Of a stretch of 64,000 nt of DNA, positions 38,207 through 51,437 are shown one piece after another. The stretch spans positions 36,801,701 through 36,865,700 of the forward strand of contig OX637399.1 in NCBI GenBank assembly GCA_951799425.1. The letters are read 5' to 3'. The DNA is from Ilex aquifolium (Eukaryota > Streptophyta > Magnoliopsida > Aquifoliales > Aquifoliaceae). The position numbers and the translations under genes are program-made. Below the pieces are notes generated by a model. That model searched no databases, was not told the origin of the DNA, and saw only the letters and a list, made by a program, of their open reading frames with translations. Each line of letters begins with the position of its first letter. Within the stretch, counting starts at the first letter, position 1.

Positions 38207-41200
38207 AATGGGAAATTACTTTTTTTTTCCTTGTGGAGAAGAATGGCCAACTATACCAAACTTCCATCACAATTTCGAACTTGTTAGAAGATGAATCACC
38301 AATTTTGATCTCAATATATTTGTTAGGGTTTCAAGTTCTCTTTGCAATGCCGTAAGTATTAGCTCAATCCGAGTTCGGGAGAAAGAGTTATGTCGGATAT
38401 AATATTTCATTTTAAAGGAGGACTACTTATTACACAAAACTTGCGTTACAATAGAGTCCATGCTAGAGGATTTTTCATGACTTTTGATGTGAATGAAATG
38501 GTTAGGGATTGAAGAATTCTTTACAATGCCGTAAGAATCATCTTAATCAGAGACCGGAGCAAAAAGTTATGTCAGAAATACTGAAGATTGGGAAATTACT
38601 TTTTTTTGCCTTGTGGAGGGGAATGGCCAACTATACCAAATTTCCATCACAATTTCGAACTTGTTAGAAGATGAATCACCAATTTTGATCTCAATATATT
38701 GGTTTGGGTTTCAAGTTCTCTTTGCAATGCCGCAAGAATTAGCTCAATCCGAGTTCGGGAGAAAGAGTTATGTCGGATATAATATTTCATTTTAAAGGAG
38801 GACTACTTATTACACAAAACTTGCATTACAATAGAGCCCATGCTAGAGGATTTTTCATGACTTTTGATGTGAATAAAATGGTTAGGGATTGAAGAATTCT
38901 TTACAATGCCGCAAGAATCATCTTAATCAGAGACCGGAGCAAAAAGTTATGTCAGAAATACTAAAGATTGTGAAATTACTTTTTTTTTTCCTTGTGGAGG
39001 GGAATGACCAACTATACCAAACTTCCATCTTCGAACTTGTTAGAAGATGAATCACCAATTTTGATCTCAATATATTGGTTAGGGTTTCAAGTTCTCATTG
39101 CAATGCCGCAAGAATTAGCTCAATCAGAGTTCGGGAGAAAAAGTTATGTCCGATATAATATTTCATTTTAAAGGAGGACTACTTATTACACAAAACTTGC
39201 ATTACAATAGAGCCCATGCTAGAGGATTTTTCATGACTTTTGATGTGAATAAAATGGTTAGGGATTGAAGAATTCTTTACAATGCCGCAAGAATCATCTT
39301 AATCAGAGACCGGAGCAAAAAGTTATGTCAGAAATACTAAAGAATGGGAAATTACTTTTTTTTTCCTTGTGGAGGGAATGGCCAACTATACCAAACTTCC
39401 ATCACAATTTCGAACTTGTTAGAAGATGAATCACCAATTTTGATCTGAATATATTTGTTAGGGTTTCAAGTTCTCTTTGCAATGCCGTAAGTATTAGCTC
39501 AATCCGAGTTCGGGAGAAAGAGTTATGTCGGATATAATATTTCATTTTAAAGGAGGACTACTTATTACACAAAACTTGCGTTACAATAGAGTCCATGCTA
39601 GAGGATTTTTCCTGACTTTTGATGTGAATAAAATGGTTAGGGATTGAAGAATTCTTTACAATGCCGCAAGAATCATCTTAATCAGAGACCGGAGCAAAAA
39701 GTTATGTCAGAAATACTGAAGATTGGGAAATTACTTTTTTTTGCCTTGTGGAGGGGAATGTCCAACTATACCAAACGTCCATCACAATTTCGAACTTGTT
39801 AGAAGATGAATCACCAATTTTGATCTCAATATATTGGTTTGGGTTTCAAGTTCTCTTTGCAATGCCGCAAGAATTAGCTCAATCCGAGTTCGGGAGAAAG
39901 AGTTATGTCGGATATAATATTTCATTTTAAAGGAGGACTACTTATTACACAAAACTTGCGTTACAATAGAGCCCATGCTAGAGGATTTTTCATGACTTTT
40001 GATGTGAATAAAATGGTTAGGAATTGAAGAATGCTTTACAATGCTGCAAGAATCATCTTAATCAGAGACCGGAGCAAAAAGTTATGTCAGAAATACTAAA
40101 GATTGGGAAATTACTTTTTTTTTTCCTTGTGGAGGGGAATGGCCAACTATACCAAACTTCCATCTTCGAACTTGTTAGAAGATGAATCACCAATTTTGAT
40201 CTCAATATATTGGTTAGGGTTTCAAGTTCTCATTGCAATGCCGCAAGAATTAGCTCAATCAGAGTTCGGGAGAAAAAGTTATGTCCGATATAATATTTCA
40301 TTTTAAAGGAGGACTACTTATTACACAAAACTTGCATTACAATAGAGCCCATGCTAGAGGATTTTTCATGACTTTTGATGTGAATAAAATGGTTAGGGAT
40401 TGAAGAATTCTTTACAATGCCGCAAGAATCATCTTAATCAGAGACCGGAGCAAAAAGTTATGTAAGAAATACTAAAGATTGGGAAATTACTTTTTTTTTT
40501 CCTTGTGGAGGGGAATGACCAACTATACCAAACTTCCATCTTCGAACTTGTTAGAAGATGAATCACCAATTTTGATCTCAATATATTGGTTAGGGTTTCA
40601 AGTTCTCATTGCAATGCCGCAAGAATTAGCTCAATGAGAGTTCGGGAGAAAAAGTTATGTCCGATATAATATTTCATTTTAAAGGAGGACTACTTATTAC
40701 ACAAAACTTGCATTACAATAGAGCCCATGCTAGAGGATTTTTCATGACTTTTGATGTGAATAAAATGGTTAGGGATTGAAGAATTCTTTACAATGCCGCA
40801 AGAATCATCTTAATCAGAGACCGGAGCAAAAAGTTATGTCAGAAATACTAAAGAATGGGAAATTACTTTTTTTTTCCTTGTGGAGGGAATGGCCAACTAT
40901 ACCAAACTTCCATCACAATTTCGAACTTGTTAGAAGATGAATCACCAATTTTGATCTCAATATATTGGTTTGGGTTTCAAGTTCTCTTTGCAATGCCGTA
41001 AGTATTAGCTCAATCCGAGTTCGGGAGAAAGAGTTATGTCGGATATAATATTTCATTTTAAAGGAGGACTACTTATTACACAAAACTTGCGTTACAATAG
41101 AGCCCATGCTAGAGGATTTTTCATGACTTTTGATGTGAATAAAATGGTTAGGAATTGAAGAATTCTTTACAATGCCGCAAGAATCATCTTAATCAGAGAC

Positions 41201-41607
41201 CGGAGCAAAAAGTTATGTCAGAAATACTAAAGATTGGGAAATTACTTTTTTTTTCCTTGTGGAGGGGAATGGCCAACTATACCAAACTTCCATCTTCGAA
41301 CTTGTTAGAAGATGAATCACCAATTTTGATCTCAATATATTGGTTAGGCTTTCAAGTTCTCATTGCAATGCCGCAAGAATTAGCTCAATCAGAGTTCGGG
41401 AGAAAAAGTTATGTCCGATATAATATTTTATTTTAAAGGAGGACTACTTATTACACAAAACTTGCATTACAATAGAGCCCATGCTAGAGGATTTTTCATG
41501 ACTTTTGATGTGAATAAAATGGTTAGGGATTGAAGAATTCTTTACAATGCCGCAAGAATCATCTTAATCAGAGACCGGAGCAAAAAGTTATGTCAGAAAT
41601 ACTAAAG
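38207..41607 (+). repeat. C'-headed HOR block, 9 monomers (3401 bp)
   Basis: Starts: 38207 C' (gccgtaagaatc), 38587 A, 38967 B, 39343 C, 39722 A (acgtcc), 40102 B, 40478 B (gagag), 40854 Ca, 41233 B (attttatttt, T9). It is the third full 9-monomer block, 9835 bp from the one at 28372 in its first half. The lost T at 41233 makes the block 1 bp shorter than its relatives. Confidence 0.9.
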
Positions 41608-44600
41608 AATGGGAAATTACTTTTTTTTTCCTTGTGGAGAAGAATGGCCAACTATACCAAACTTCCATCACAATTTCGAACTTGTTAGAAGATGAATCAC
41701 CAATTTTGATCTCAATATATTTGTTAGGGTTTCAAGTTCTCTTTGCAATGCCGTAAGTATTAGCTCAATCCGAGTTCGGGAGAAAGAGTTATGTCGGATA
41801 TAATATTTCATTTTAAAGGAGGACTACTTATTACACAAAACTTGCGTTACAATAGAGTCCATGCTAGAGGATTTTTCATGACTTTTGATGTGATTGAAAT
41901 GGTTAGGGATTGAAGAATTCTTTACAATGCCGCAAGAATCATCTTAATCAGAGACCGGAGCAAAAAGTTATGTCAGAAATACTGAAGATTGGGAAATTAC
42001 TTTTTTTTGCCTTGTGGAGGGGAATGGCCAACTATACCAAATTTCCATCACAATTTCGAACTTGTTAGAAGATGAATCACCAATTTTGATCTCAATATAT
42101 TGGTTTGGGTTTCAAGTTCTCTTTGCAATGCCGCAAGAATTAGCTCAATCCGAGTTCGGGAGAAAGAGTTATGTCGGATATAATATTTCATTTTAAAGGA
42201 GGACTACTTATTACACAAAACTTGCGTTACAATAGAGCCCATGCTAGAGGATTTTTCATGACTTTTGATGTGAATAAAATGGTTAGGGATTGAAGAATTC
42301 TTTACAATGCCGCAAGAATCATCTTAATCAGAGACCGGAGCAAAAAGTTATGTCAGAAATACTAAAGATTGTGAAATTACTTTTTTTTTTCCTTGTGGAG
42401 GGGAATGACCAACTATACCAAACTTCCATCTTCGAACTTGTTAGAAGATGAATCACCAATTTTGATCTCAATATATTGGTTAGGGTTTCAAGTTCTCATT
42501 GCAATGCCGCAAGAATTAGCTCAATCAGAGTTCGGGAGAAAAAGTTATGTCCGATATAATATTTCATTTTAAAGGAGGACTACTTATTACACAAAACTTG
42601 CATTACAATAGAGCCCATGCTAGAGGATTTTTCATGACTTTTGATGTGAATAAAATGGTTAGGGATTGAAGAATTCTTTACAATGCCGCAAGAATCATCT
42701 TAATCAGAGACCGGAGCAAAAAGTTATGTCAGAAATACTAAAGAATGGGAAATTACTTTTTTTTTCCTTGTGGAGGGAATGGCCAACTATACCAAACTTC
42801 CATCACAATTTCGAACTTGTTAGAAGATGAATCACCAATTTTGATCTGAATATATTTGTTAGGGTTTCAAGTTCTCTTTGCAATGCCGTAAGTATTAGCT
42901 CAATCCGAGTTCGGGAGAAAGAGTTATGTCGGATATAATATTTCATTTTAAAGGAGGACTACTTATTACACAAAACTTGCGTTACAATAGAGTCCATGCT
43001 AGAGGATTTTTCCTGACTTTTGATGTGAATAAAATGGTTAGGGATTGAAGAATTCTTTACAATGCCGCAAGAATCATCTTAATCAGAGACCGGAGCAAAA
43101 AGTTATGTCAGAAATACTGAAGATTGGGAAATTACTTTTTTTTGCCTTGTGGAGGGGAATGTCCAACTATACCAAACTTCCATCACAATTTCGAACTTGT
43201 TAGAAGATGAATCACCAATTTTGATCTCAATATATTGGTTTGGGTTTCAAGTTCTGTTTGCAATGCCGCAAGAATTAGCTCAATCCGAGTTCGGGAGAAA
43301 GAGTTATGTCGGATATAATATTTCATTTTAAAGGAGGACTACTTATTACACAAAACTTGCGTTACAATAGAGCCCATGCTAGAGGATTTTTCATGACTTT
43401 TGATGTGAATAAAATGGTTAGGAATTGAAGAATGCTTTACAATGCTGCAAGAATCATCTTAATCAGAGACCGGAGCAAAAAGTTATGTCAGAAATACTAA
43501 AGATTGGGAAATTACTTTTTTTTTTCCTTGTGGAGGGGAATGGCCAACTATACCAAACTTCCATCTTCGAACTTGTTAGAAGATGAATCACCAATTTTGA
43601 TCTCAATATATTGGTTAGGGTTTCAAGTTCTCATTGCAATGCCGCAAGAATTAGCTCAATCAGAGTTCGGGAGAAAAAGTTATGTCCGATATAATATTTC
43701 ATTTTAAAGGAGGACTACTTATTACACAAAACTTGCATTACAATAGAGCCCATGCTAGAGGATTTTTCATGACTTTTGATGTGAATAAAATGGTTAGGGA
43801 TTGAAGAATTCTTTACAATGCCGCAAGAATCATCTTAATCAGAGACCGGAGCAAAAAGTTATGTAAGAAATACTAAAGATTGGGAAATTACTTTTTTTTT
43901 TCCTTGTGGAGGGGAATGACCAACTATACCAAACTTCCATCTTCGAACTTGTTAGAAGATGAATCACCAATTTTGATCTCAATATATTGGTTAGGGTTTC
44001 AAGTTCTCATTGCAATGCCGCAAGAATTAGCTCAATCAGAGTTCGGGAGAAAAAGTTATGTCCGATATAATATTTCATTTTAAAGGAGGACTACTTATTA
44101 CACAAAACTTGCATTACAATAGAGCCCATGCTAGAGGATTTTTCATGACTTTTGATGTGAATAAAATGGTTAGGGATTGAAGAATTCTTTACAATGCCGC
44201 AAGAATCATCTTAATCAGAGACCGGAGCAAAAAGTTATGTCAGAAATACTAAAGAATGGGAAATTACTTTTTTTTTCCTTGTGGAGGGAATGGCCAACTA
44301 TACCAAACTTCCATCACAATTTCGAACTTGTTAGAAGATGAATCACCAATTTTGATCTGAATATATTTGTTAGGGTTTCAAGTTCTCTTTGCAATGCCGT
44401 AAGTATTAGCTCAATCCGAGTTCGGGAGAAAGAGTTATGTCGGATATAATATTTCATTTTAAAGGAGGACTACTTATTACACAAAACTTGCGTTACAATA
44501 GAGTCCATGCTAGAGGATTTTTCCTGACTTTTGATGTGAATAAAATGGTTAGGGATTGAAGAATTCTTTACAATGCCGCAAGAATCATCTTAATCAGAGA

Positions 44601-46903
44601 CCGGAGCAAAAAGTTATGTCAGAAATACTGAAGATTGGGAAATTACTTTTTTTTGCCTTGTGGAGGGGAATGTCCAACTATACCAAACTTCCATCACAAT
44701 TTCGAACTTGTTAGAAGATGAATCACCAATTTTGATCTCAATATATTGGTTTGGGTTTCAAGTTCTCTTTGCAATGCCGCAAGAATTAGCTCAATCCGAG
44801 TTCGGGAGAAAGAGTTATGTCGGATATAATATTTCATTTTAAAGGAGGACTACTTATTACACAAAACTTGCGTTACAATAGAGCCCATGCTAGAGGATTT
44901 TTCATGACTTTTGATGTGAATAAAATGGTTAGGGATTGAAGAATTCTTTACAATGCCGCAAGAATCATCTTAATCAGAGACCGGAGCAAAAAGTTATGTC
45001 AGAAATACTAAAGATTGGGAAATTACTTTTTTTTTTCCTTGTGGAGGGGAATGACCAACTATACCAAACTTCCATCTTCGAACTTGTTAGAAGATGAATC
45101 ACCAATTTTGATCTCAATATATTGGTTAGGGTTTCAAGTTCTCATTGCAATGCCGCAAGAATTAGCTCAATCAGAGTTCGGGAGAAAAAGTTATGTCCGA
45201 TATAATATTTCATTTTAAAGGAGGACTACTTATTACACAAAACTTGCATTACAATAGAGCCCATGCTAGAGGATTTTTCATGACTTTTGATGTGAATAAA
45301 ATGGTTAGGGATTGAAGAATTCTTTACAATGCCGCAAGAATCATCTTAATCAGAGACCGGAGCAAAAAGTTATGTCAGAAATACTAAAGAATGGGAAATT
45401 ACTTTTTTTTTCCTTGTGGAGGGAATGGCCAACTATACCAAACTTCCATCACAATTTCGAACTTGTTAGAAGATGAATCACCAATTTTGATCTGAATATA
45501 TTTGTTAGGGTTTCAAGTTCTCTTTGCAATGCCGTAAGTATTAGCTCAATCCGAGTTCGGGAGAAAGAGTTATGTCGGATATAATATTTCATTTTAAAGG
45601 AGGACTACTTATTACACAAAACTTGCGTTACAATAGAGTCCATGCTAGAGGATTTTTCCTGACTTTTGATGTGAATAAAATGGTTAGGGATTGAAGAATT
45701 CTTTACAATGCCGCAAGAATCATCTTAATCAGAGACCGGAGCAAAAAGTTATGTCAGAAATACTGAAGATTGGGAAATTACTTTTTTTTGCCTTGTGGAG
45801 GGGAATGTCCAACTATACCATACTTCCATCACAATTTCGAACTTGTTAGAAGATGAATCACCAATTTTGATCTCAATATATTGGTTTGGGTTTCAAGTTC
45901 TCTTTGCAATGCCGCAAGAATTAGCTCAATCCGAGTTCGGGAGAAAGAGTTATGTCGGATATAATATTTCATTTTAAAGGAGGACTACTTATTACACAAA
46001 ACTTGCGTTACAATAGAGCCCATGCTAGAGGATTTTTCATGACTTTTGATGTGAATAAAATGGTTAGGGATTGAAGAATTCTTTACAATGCCGCAAGAAT
46101 CATCTTAATCAGAGACCGGAGCAAAAAGTTATGTCAGAAATACTAAAGATTGGGAAATTACTTTTTTTTTTCCTTGTGGAGGGGAATGACCAACTATACA
46201 AAACTTCCATCTTCGAACTTGTTAGAAGATGAATCACCAATTTTGATCTCAATATATTGGTTAGGGTTTCAAGTTCTCATTGCAATGCCGCAAGAATTAG
46301 CTCAATCAGAGTTCGGGAGAAAAAGTTATGTCCGATATAATATTTCATTTTAAAGGAGGACTACTTATTACACAAAACTTGCATTACAATAGAGCCCATG
46401 CTAGAGGATTTTTCATGACTTTTGATGTGAATAAAATGGTTAGGGATTGAAGAATTCTTTACAATGCCGCAAGAATCATCTTAATCAGAGACCGGAGCAA
46501 AAAGTTATGTCAGAAATACTAAAGAATGGGAAATTACTTTTTTTTTCCTTGTGGAGGGAATGGCCAACTATACCAAACTTCCATCACAATTTCGAACTTG
46601 TTAGAAGATGAATCACCAATTTTGATCTGAATATATTTGTTAGGGTTTCAAGTTCTCTTTGCAATGCCGTAAGTATTAGCTCAATCCGAGTTCGGGAGAA
46701 AGAGTTATGTCGGATATAATATTTCATTTTAAAGGAGGACTACTTATTACACAAAACTTGCGTTACAATAGAGTCCATGCTAGAGGATTTTTCCTGACTT
46801 TTGATGTGAATAAAATGGTTAGGGATTGAAGAATTCTTTACAATGCCGCAAGAATCATCTTAATCAGAGACCGGAGCAAAAAGTTATGTCAGAAATACTG
46901 AAG
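41608..46903 (+). repeat. Last C' monomer grading into A-B-C trimers, 14 monomers
   Basis: Starts: 41608 C' (gattgaaatgg at 41894), 41988 A, 42368 B, 42744 C, 43123 A (gttctgtttgc), 43503 B, 43879 B, 44255 C, 44634 A, 45014 B, 45390 C, 45769 A (ccatacttcc), 46149 B (tacaaaacttcc), 46525 C. No C' copies are seen to the right of this. The runs 44634-45768 and 45769-46903 are successive A-B-C trimers of exactly 1135 bp. This block is the boundary between the C'-headed HOR domain and the trimer-based domain. Confidence 0.88.
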
Positions 46904-49900
46904 ATTGGGAAATTACTTTTTTTTGCCTTGTGGAGGGGAATGGCCAACTATACCAAACTTCCATCACAATTTCGAACTTGTTAGAAGATGAATCACCAAT
47001 TTTGATCTGAATATATTTGTTAGGGTTTCAAGTTCTCTTTGCAATGCCGTAAGTATTAGCTCAATCCGAGTTCGGGAGAAAGAGTTATGTCGGATATAAT
47101 ATTTCATTTTAAAGGAGGACTACTTATTACACAAAACTTGCGTTACAATAGAGCCCATGCTAGAGGATTTTTCATGACTTTTGATGTGAATAAAATGGTT
47201 AGGAATTGAAGAATGCTTTACAATGCTGCAAGAATCATCTTAATCAGAGACCGGAGCAAAAAGTTATGTCAGAAATACTAAAGATTGGGAAATTACTTTT
47301 TTTTTTCCTTGTGGAGGGGAATGGCCAACTATACCAAACTTCCATCTTCGAACTTGTTAGAAGATGAATCACCAATTTTGATCTCAATATATTGGTTAGG
47401 GTTTCAAGTTCTCATTGCAATGCCGCAAGAATTAGCTCAATCAGAGTTCGGGAGAAAAAGTTATGTCCGATATAATATTTCATTTTAAAGGAGGACTACT
47501 TATTACACAAAACTTGCATTACAATAGAGCCCATGCTAGAGGATTTTTCATGACTTTTGATGTGAATAAAATGGTTAGGGATTGAAGAATTCTTTACAAT
47601 GCCGCAAGAATCATCTTAATCAGAGACCGGAGCAAAAAGTTATGTCAGAAATACTGAAGATTGGGAAATTACTTTTTTTTGCCTTGTGGAGGGGAATGTC
47701 CAACTATACCAAACTTCCATCACAATTTCGAACTTGTTAGAAGATGAATCACCAATTTTGATCTGAATATATTTGTTAGGGTTTCAAGTTCTCTTTGCAA
47801 TGCCGTAAGTATTAGCTCAATCCGAGTTCGGGAGAAAGAGTTATGTCGGATATAATATTTCATTTTAAAGGAGGACTACTTATTACACAAAACTTGCGTT
47901 ACAATAGAGCCCATGCTAGAGGATTTTTCATGACTTTTGATGTGAATAAAATGGTTAGGAATTGAAGAATGCTTTACAATGCTGCAAGAATCATCTTAAT
48001 CAGAGACCGGAGCAAAAAGTTATGTCAGAAATACTAAAGATTGGGAAATTACTTTTTTTTTTCCTTGTGGAGGGGAATGGCCAACTATACCAAACTTCCA
48101 TCTTCGAACTTGTTAGAAGATGAATCACCAATTTTGATCTCAATATATTGGTTAGGGTTTCAAGTTCTCATTGCAATGCCGCAAGAATTAGCTCAATCAG
48201 AGTTCGGGAGAAAAAGTTATGTCCGATATAATATTTCATTTTAAAGGAGGACTACTTATTACACAAAACTTGCATTACAATAGAGCCCATGCTAGAGGAT
48301 TTTTCATGACTTTTGATGTGAATAAAATGGTTAGGGATTGAAGAATTCTTTACAATGCCGCAAGAATCATCTTAATCAGAGACCGGAGCAAAAAGTTATG
48401 TCAGAAATACTAAAGATTGGGAAATTACTTTTTTTTTTCCTTGTGGAGGGGAATGACCAACTATACCAAACTTCCATCTTCGAACTTGTTAGAAGATGAA
48501 TCACCAATTTTGATCTCAATATATTGGTTAGGGTTTCAAGTTCTCATTGCAATGCCGCAAGAATTAGCTCAATCAGAGTTCGGGAGAAAAAGTTATGTCC
48601 GATATAATATTTCATTTTAAAGGAGGACTACTTATTACACAAAACTTGCATTACAATAGAGCCCATGCTAGAGGATTTTTCATGACTTTTGATGTGAATA
48701 AAATGGTTAGGGATTGAAGAATTCTTTACAATGCCGCAAGAATCATCTTAATCAGAGACCGGAGCAAAAAGTTATGTCAGAAATACTAAAGAATGGGAAA
48801 TTACTTTTTTTTTCCTTGTGGAGGGAATGGCCAACTATACCAAACTTCCATCACAATTTCGAACTTGTTAGAAGATGAATCACCAATTTTGATCTGAATA
48901 TATTTGTTAGGGTTTCAAGTTCTCTTTGCAATGCCGTAAGTATTAGCTCAATCCGAGTTCGGGAGAAAGAGTTATGTCGGATATAATATTTCATTTTAAA
49001 GGAGGACTACTTATTACACAAAACTTGCGTTACAATAGAGTCCATGCTAGAGGATTTTTCCTGACTTTTGATGTGAATAAAATGGTTAGGGATTGAAGAA
49101 TTCTTTACAATGCCGCAAGAATCATCTTAATCAGAGACCGGAGCAAAAAGTTATGTCAGAAATACTAAAGATTCGGAAATTACTTTTTTTTTTCCTTGTG
49201 GAGGGGAATGGCCAACTATACCAAACTTCCATCTTCGAACTTGTTAGAAGATGAATCACCAATTTTGATCTCAATATATTGGTTAGGGTTTCAAGTTCTC
49301 ATTGCAATGCCGCAAGAATTAGCTCAATCAGAGTTCGGGAGAAAAAGTTATGTCCGATATAATATTTCATTTTAAAGGAGGACTACTTATTACACAAAAC
49401 TTGCATTACAATAGAGCCCATGCTAGAGGATTTTTCATGACTTTTGATGTGAATAAAATGGTTAGGGATTGAAGAATTCTTTACAATGCCGCAAGAATCA
49501 TCTTAATCAGAGACCGGAGCAAAAAGTTATGTCAGAAATACTGAAGATTGGGAAATTACTTTTTTTTGCCTTGTGGAGGGGAATGTCCAACTATACCAAA
49601 CTTCCATCACAATTTCGAACTTGTTAGAAGATGAATCACCAATTTTGATCTCAATATATTGGTTTGGGTTTCAAGTTCTCTTTGCAATGCCGCAAGAATT
49701 AGCTCAATCCGAGTTCGGGAGAAAGAGTTATGTCGGATATAATATTTCATTTTAAAGGAGGACTACTTATTACACAAAACTTGCGTTACAATAGAGCCCA
49801 TGCTAGAGGATTTTTCATGACTTTTGATGTGAATAAAATGGTTAGGGATTGAAGAATTCTTTACAATGCCGCAAGAATCATCTTAATCAGAGACCGGAGC

Positions 49901-51437
49901 AAAAAGTTATGTCAGAAATACTAAAGATTAGGAAATTACTTTTTTTTTTCCTTGTGGAGGGGAATGACCAACTATACCAAACTTCCATCTTCGAACTTGT
50001 TAGAAGATGAATCACCAATTTTGATCTCAATATATTGGTTAGGGTTTCAAGTTCTCATTGCAATGCCGCAAGAATTAGCTCAATCAGAGTTCGGGAGAAA
50101 AAGTTATGTCCGATATAATATTTCATTTTAAAGGAGGACTACTTATTACACAAAACTTGCATTACAATAGAGCCCATGCTAGAGGATTTTTCATGACTTT
50201 TGATGTGAATAAAATGGTTAGGGATTGAAGAATTCTTTACAATGCCGCAAGAATCATCTTAATCAGAGACCGGAGCAAAAAGTTATGTCAGAAATACTAA
50301 AGAATGGGAAATTACTTTTTTTTTCCTTGTGGAGGGAATGGCCAACTATACCAAACTTCCATCACAATTTCGAACTTGTTAGAAGATGAATCACCAATTT
50401 TGATCTGAATATATTTGTTAGGGTTTCAAGTTCTCTTTGCAATGCCGTAAGTATTAGCTCAATCCGAGTTCGGGAGAAAGAGTTATGTCGGATATAATAT
50501 TTCATTTTAAAGGAGGACTACTTATTACACAAAACTTGCGTTACAATAGAGTCCATGCTAGAGGATTTTTCCTGACTTTTGATGTGAATAAAATGGTTAG
50601 GGATTGAAGAATTCTTTACAATGCCGCAAGAATCATCTTAATCAGAGACCGGAGCAAAAAGTTATGTCAGAAATACTGAAGATTGGGAAATTACTTTTTT
50701 TTGCCTTGTGGAGGGGAATGGCCAACTATACCAAACTTCCATCACAATTTCGAACTTGTTAGAAGATGAATCACCAATTTTGATCTGAATATATTTGTTA
50801 GGGTTTCAAGTTCTCTTTGCAATGCCGTAAGTATTAGCTCAATCCGAGTTCGGGAGAAAGAGTTATGTCGGATATAATATTTCATTTTAAAGGAGGACTA
50901 CTTATTACACAAAACTTGCGTTACAATAGAGCCCATGCTAGAGGATTTTTCATGACTTTTGATGTGAATAAAATGGTTAGGAATTGAAGAATGCTTTACA
51001 ATGCTGCAAGAATCATCTTAATCAGAGACCGGAGCAAAAAGTTATGTCAGAAATACTAAAGATTGGGAAATTACTTTTTTTTTTCCTTGTGGAGGGGAAT
51101 GGCCAACTATACCAAACTTCCATCTTCGAACTTGTTAGAAGATGAATCACCAATTTTGATCTCAATATATTGGTTAGGGTTTCAAGTTCTCATTGCAATG
51201 CCGCAAGAATTAGCTCAATCAGAGTTCGGGAGAAAAAGTTATGTCCGATATAATATTTCATTTTAAAGGAGGACTACTTATTACACAAAACTTGCATTAC
51301 AATAGAGCCCATGCTAGAGGATTTTTCATGACTTTTGATGTGAATAAAATGGTTAGGGATTGAAGAATTCTTTACAATGCCGCAAGAATCATCTTAATCA
51401 GAGACCGGAGCAAAAAGTTATGTCAGAAATACTGAAG
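46904..51437 (+). repeat. Irregular block, 12 monomers
   Basis: Starts: 46904 A*, 47284 B, 47660 A* (gtcc), 48040 B, 48416 B, 48792 C, 49171 B (attcgg), 49547 A, 49927 B (attagg), 50303 C, 50682 A*, 51062 B. The attcgg change at 49174 recurs at 54087, 4913 bp or 13 monomers to the right, so part of this block is ancestral or derived relative to the HOR that follows. Confidence 0.86.
50682..51061 (+). repeat. Class A* monomer, A/C recombinant (380 bp)
   Basis: This monomer has an A-type start (gaagattggg, T8, gcc, gaggggaatggcc) but then the C-type run tctgaatatatttgttaggg and gccgtaagtattag, so it carries C-type stops. Copies of this tctg form start at 27240, 46904, 47660, 50682, 52573, 55971, 58617, 61642, 62777. 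An older-looking version with tctc rather than tctg starts at 5676, 7191 and 8711. The mosaic fits recombination or conversion between A and C inside the left half. The reverse origin, with A* ancestral, cannot be excluded. Confidence 0.85.
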
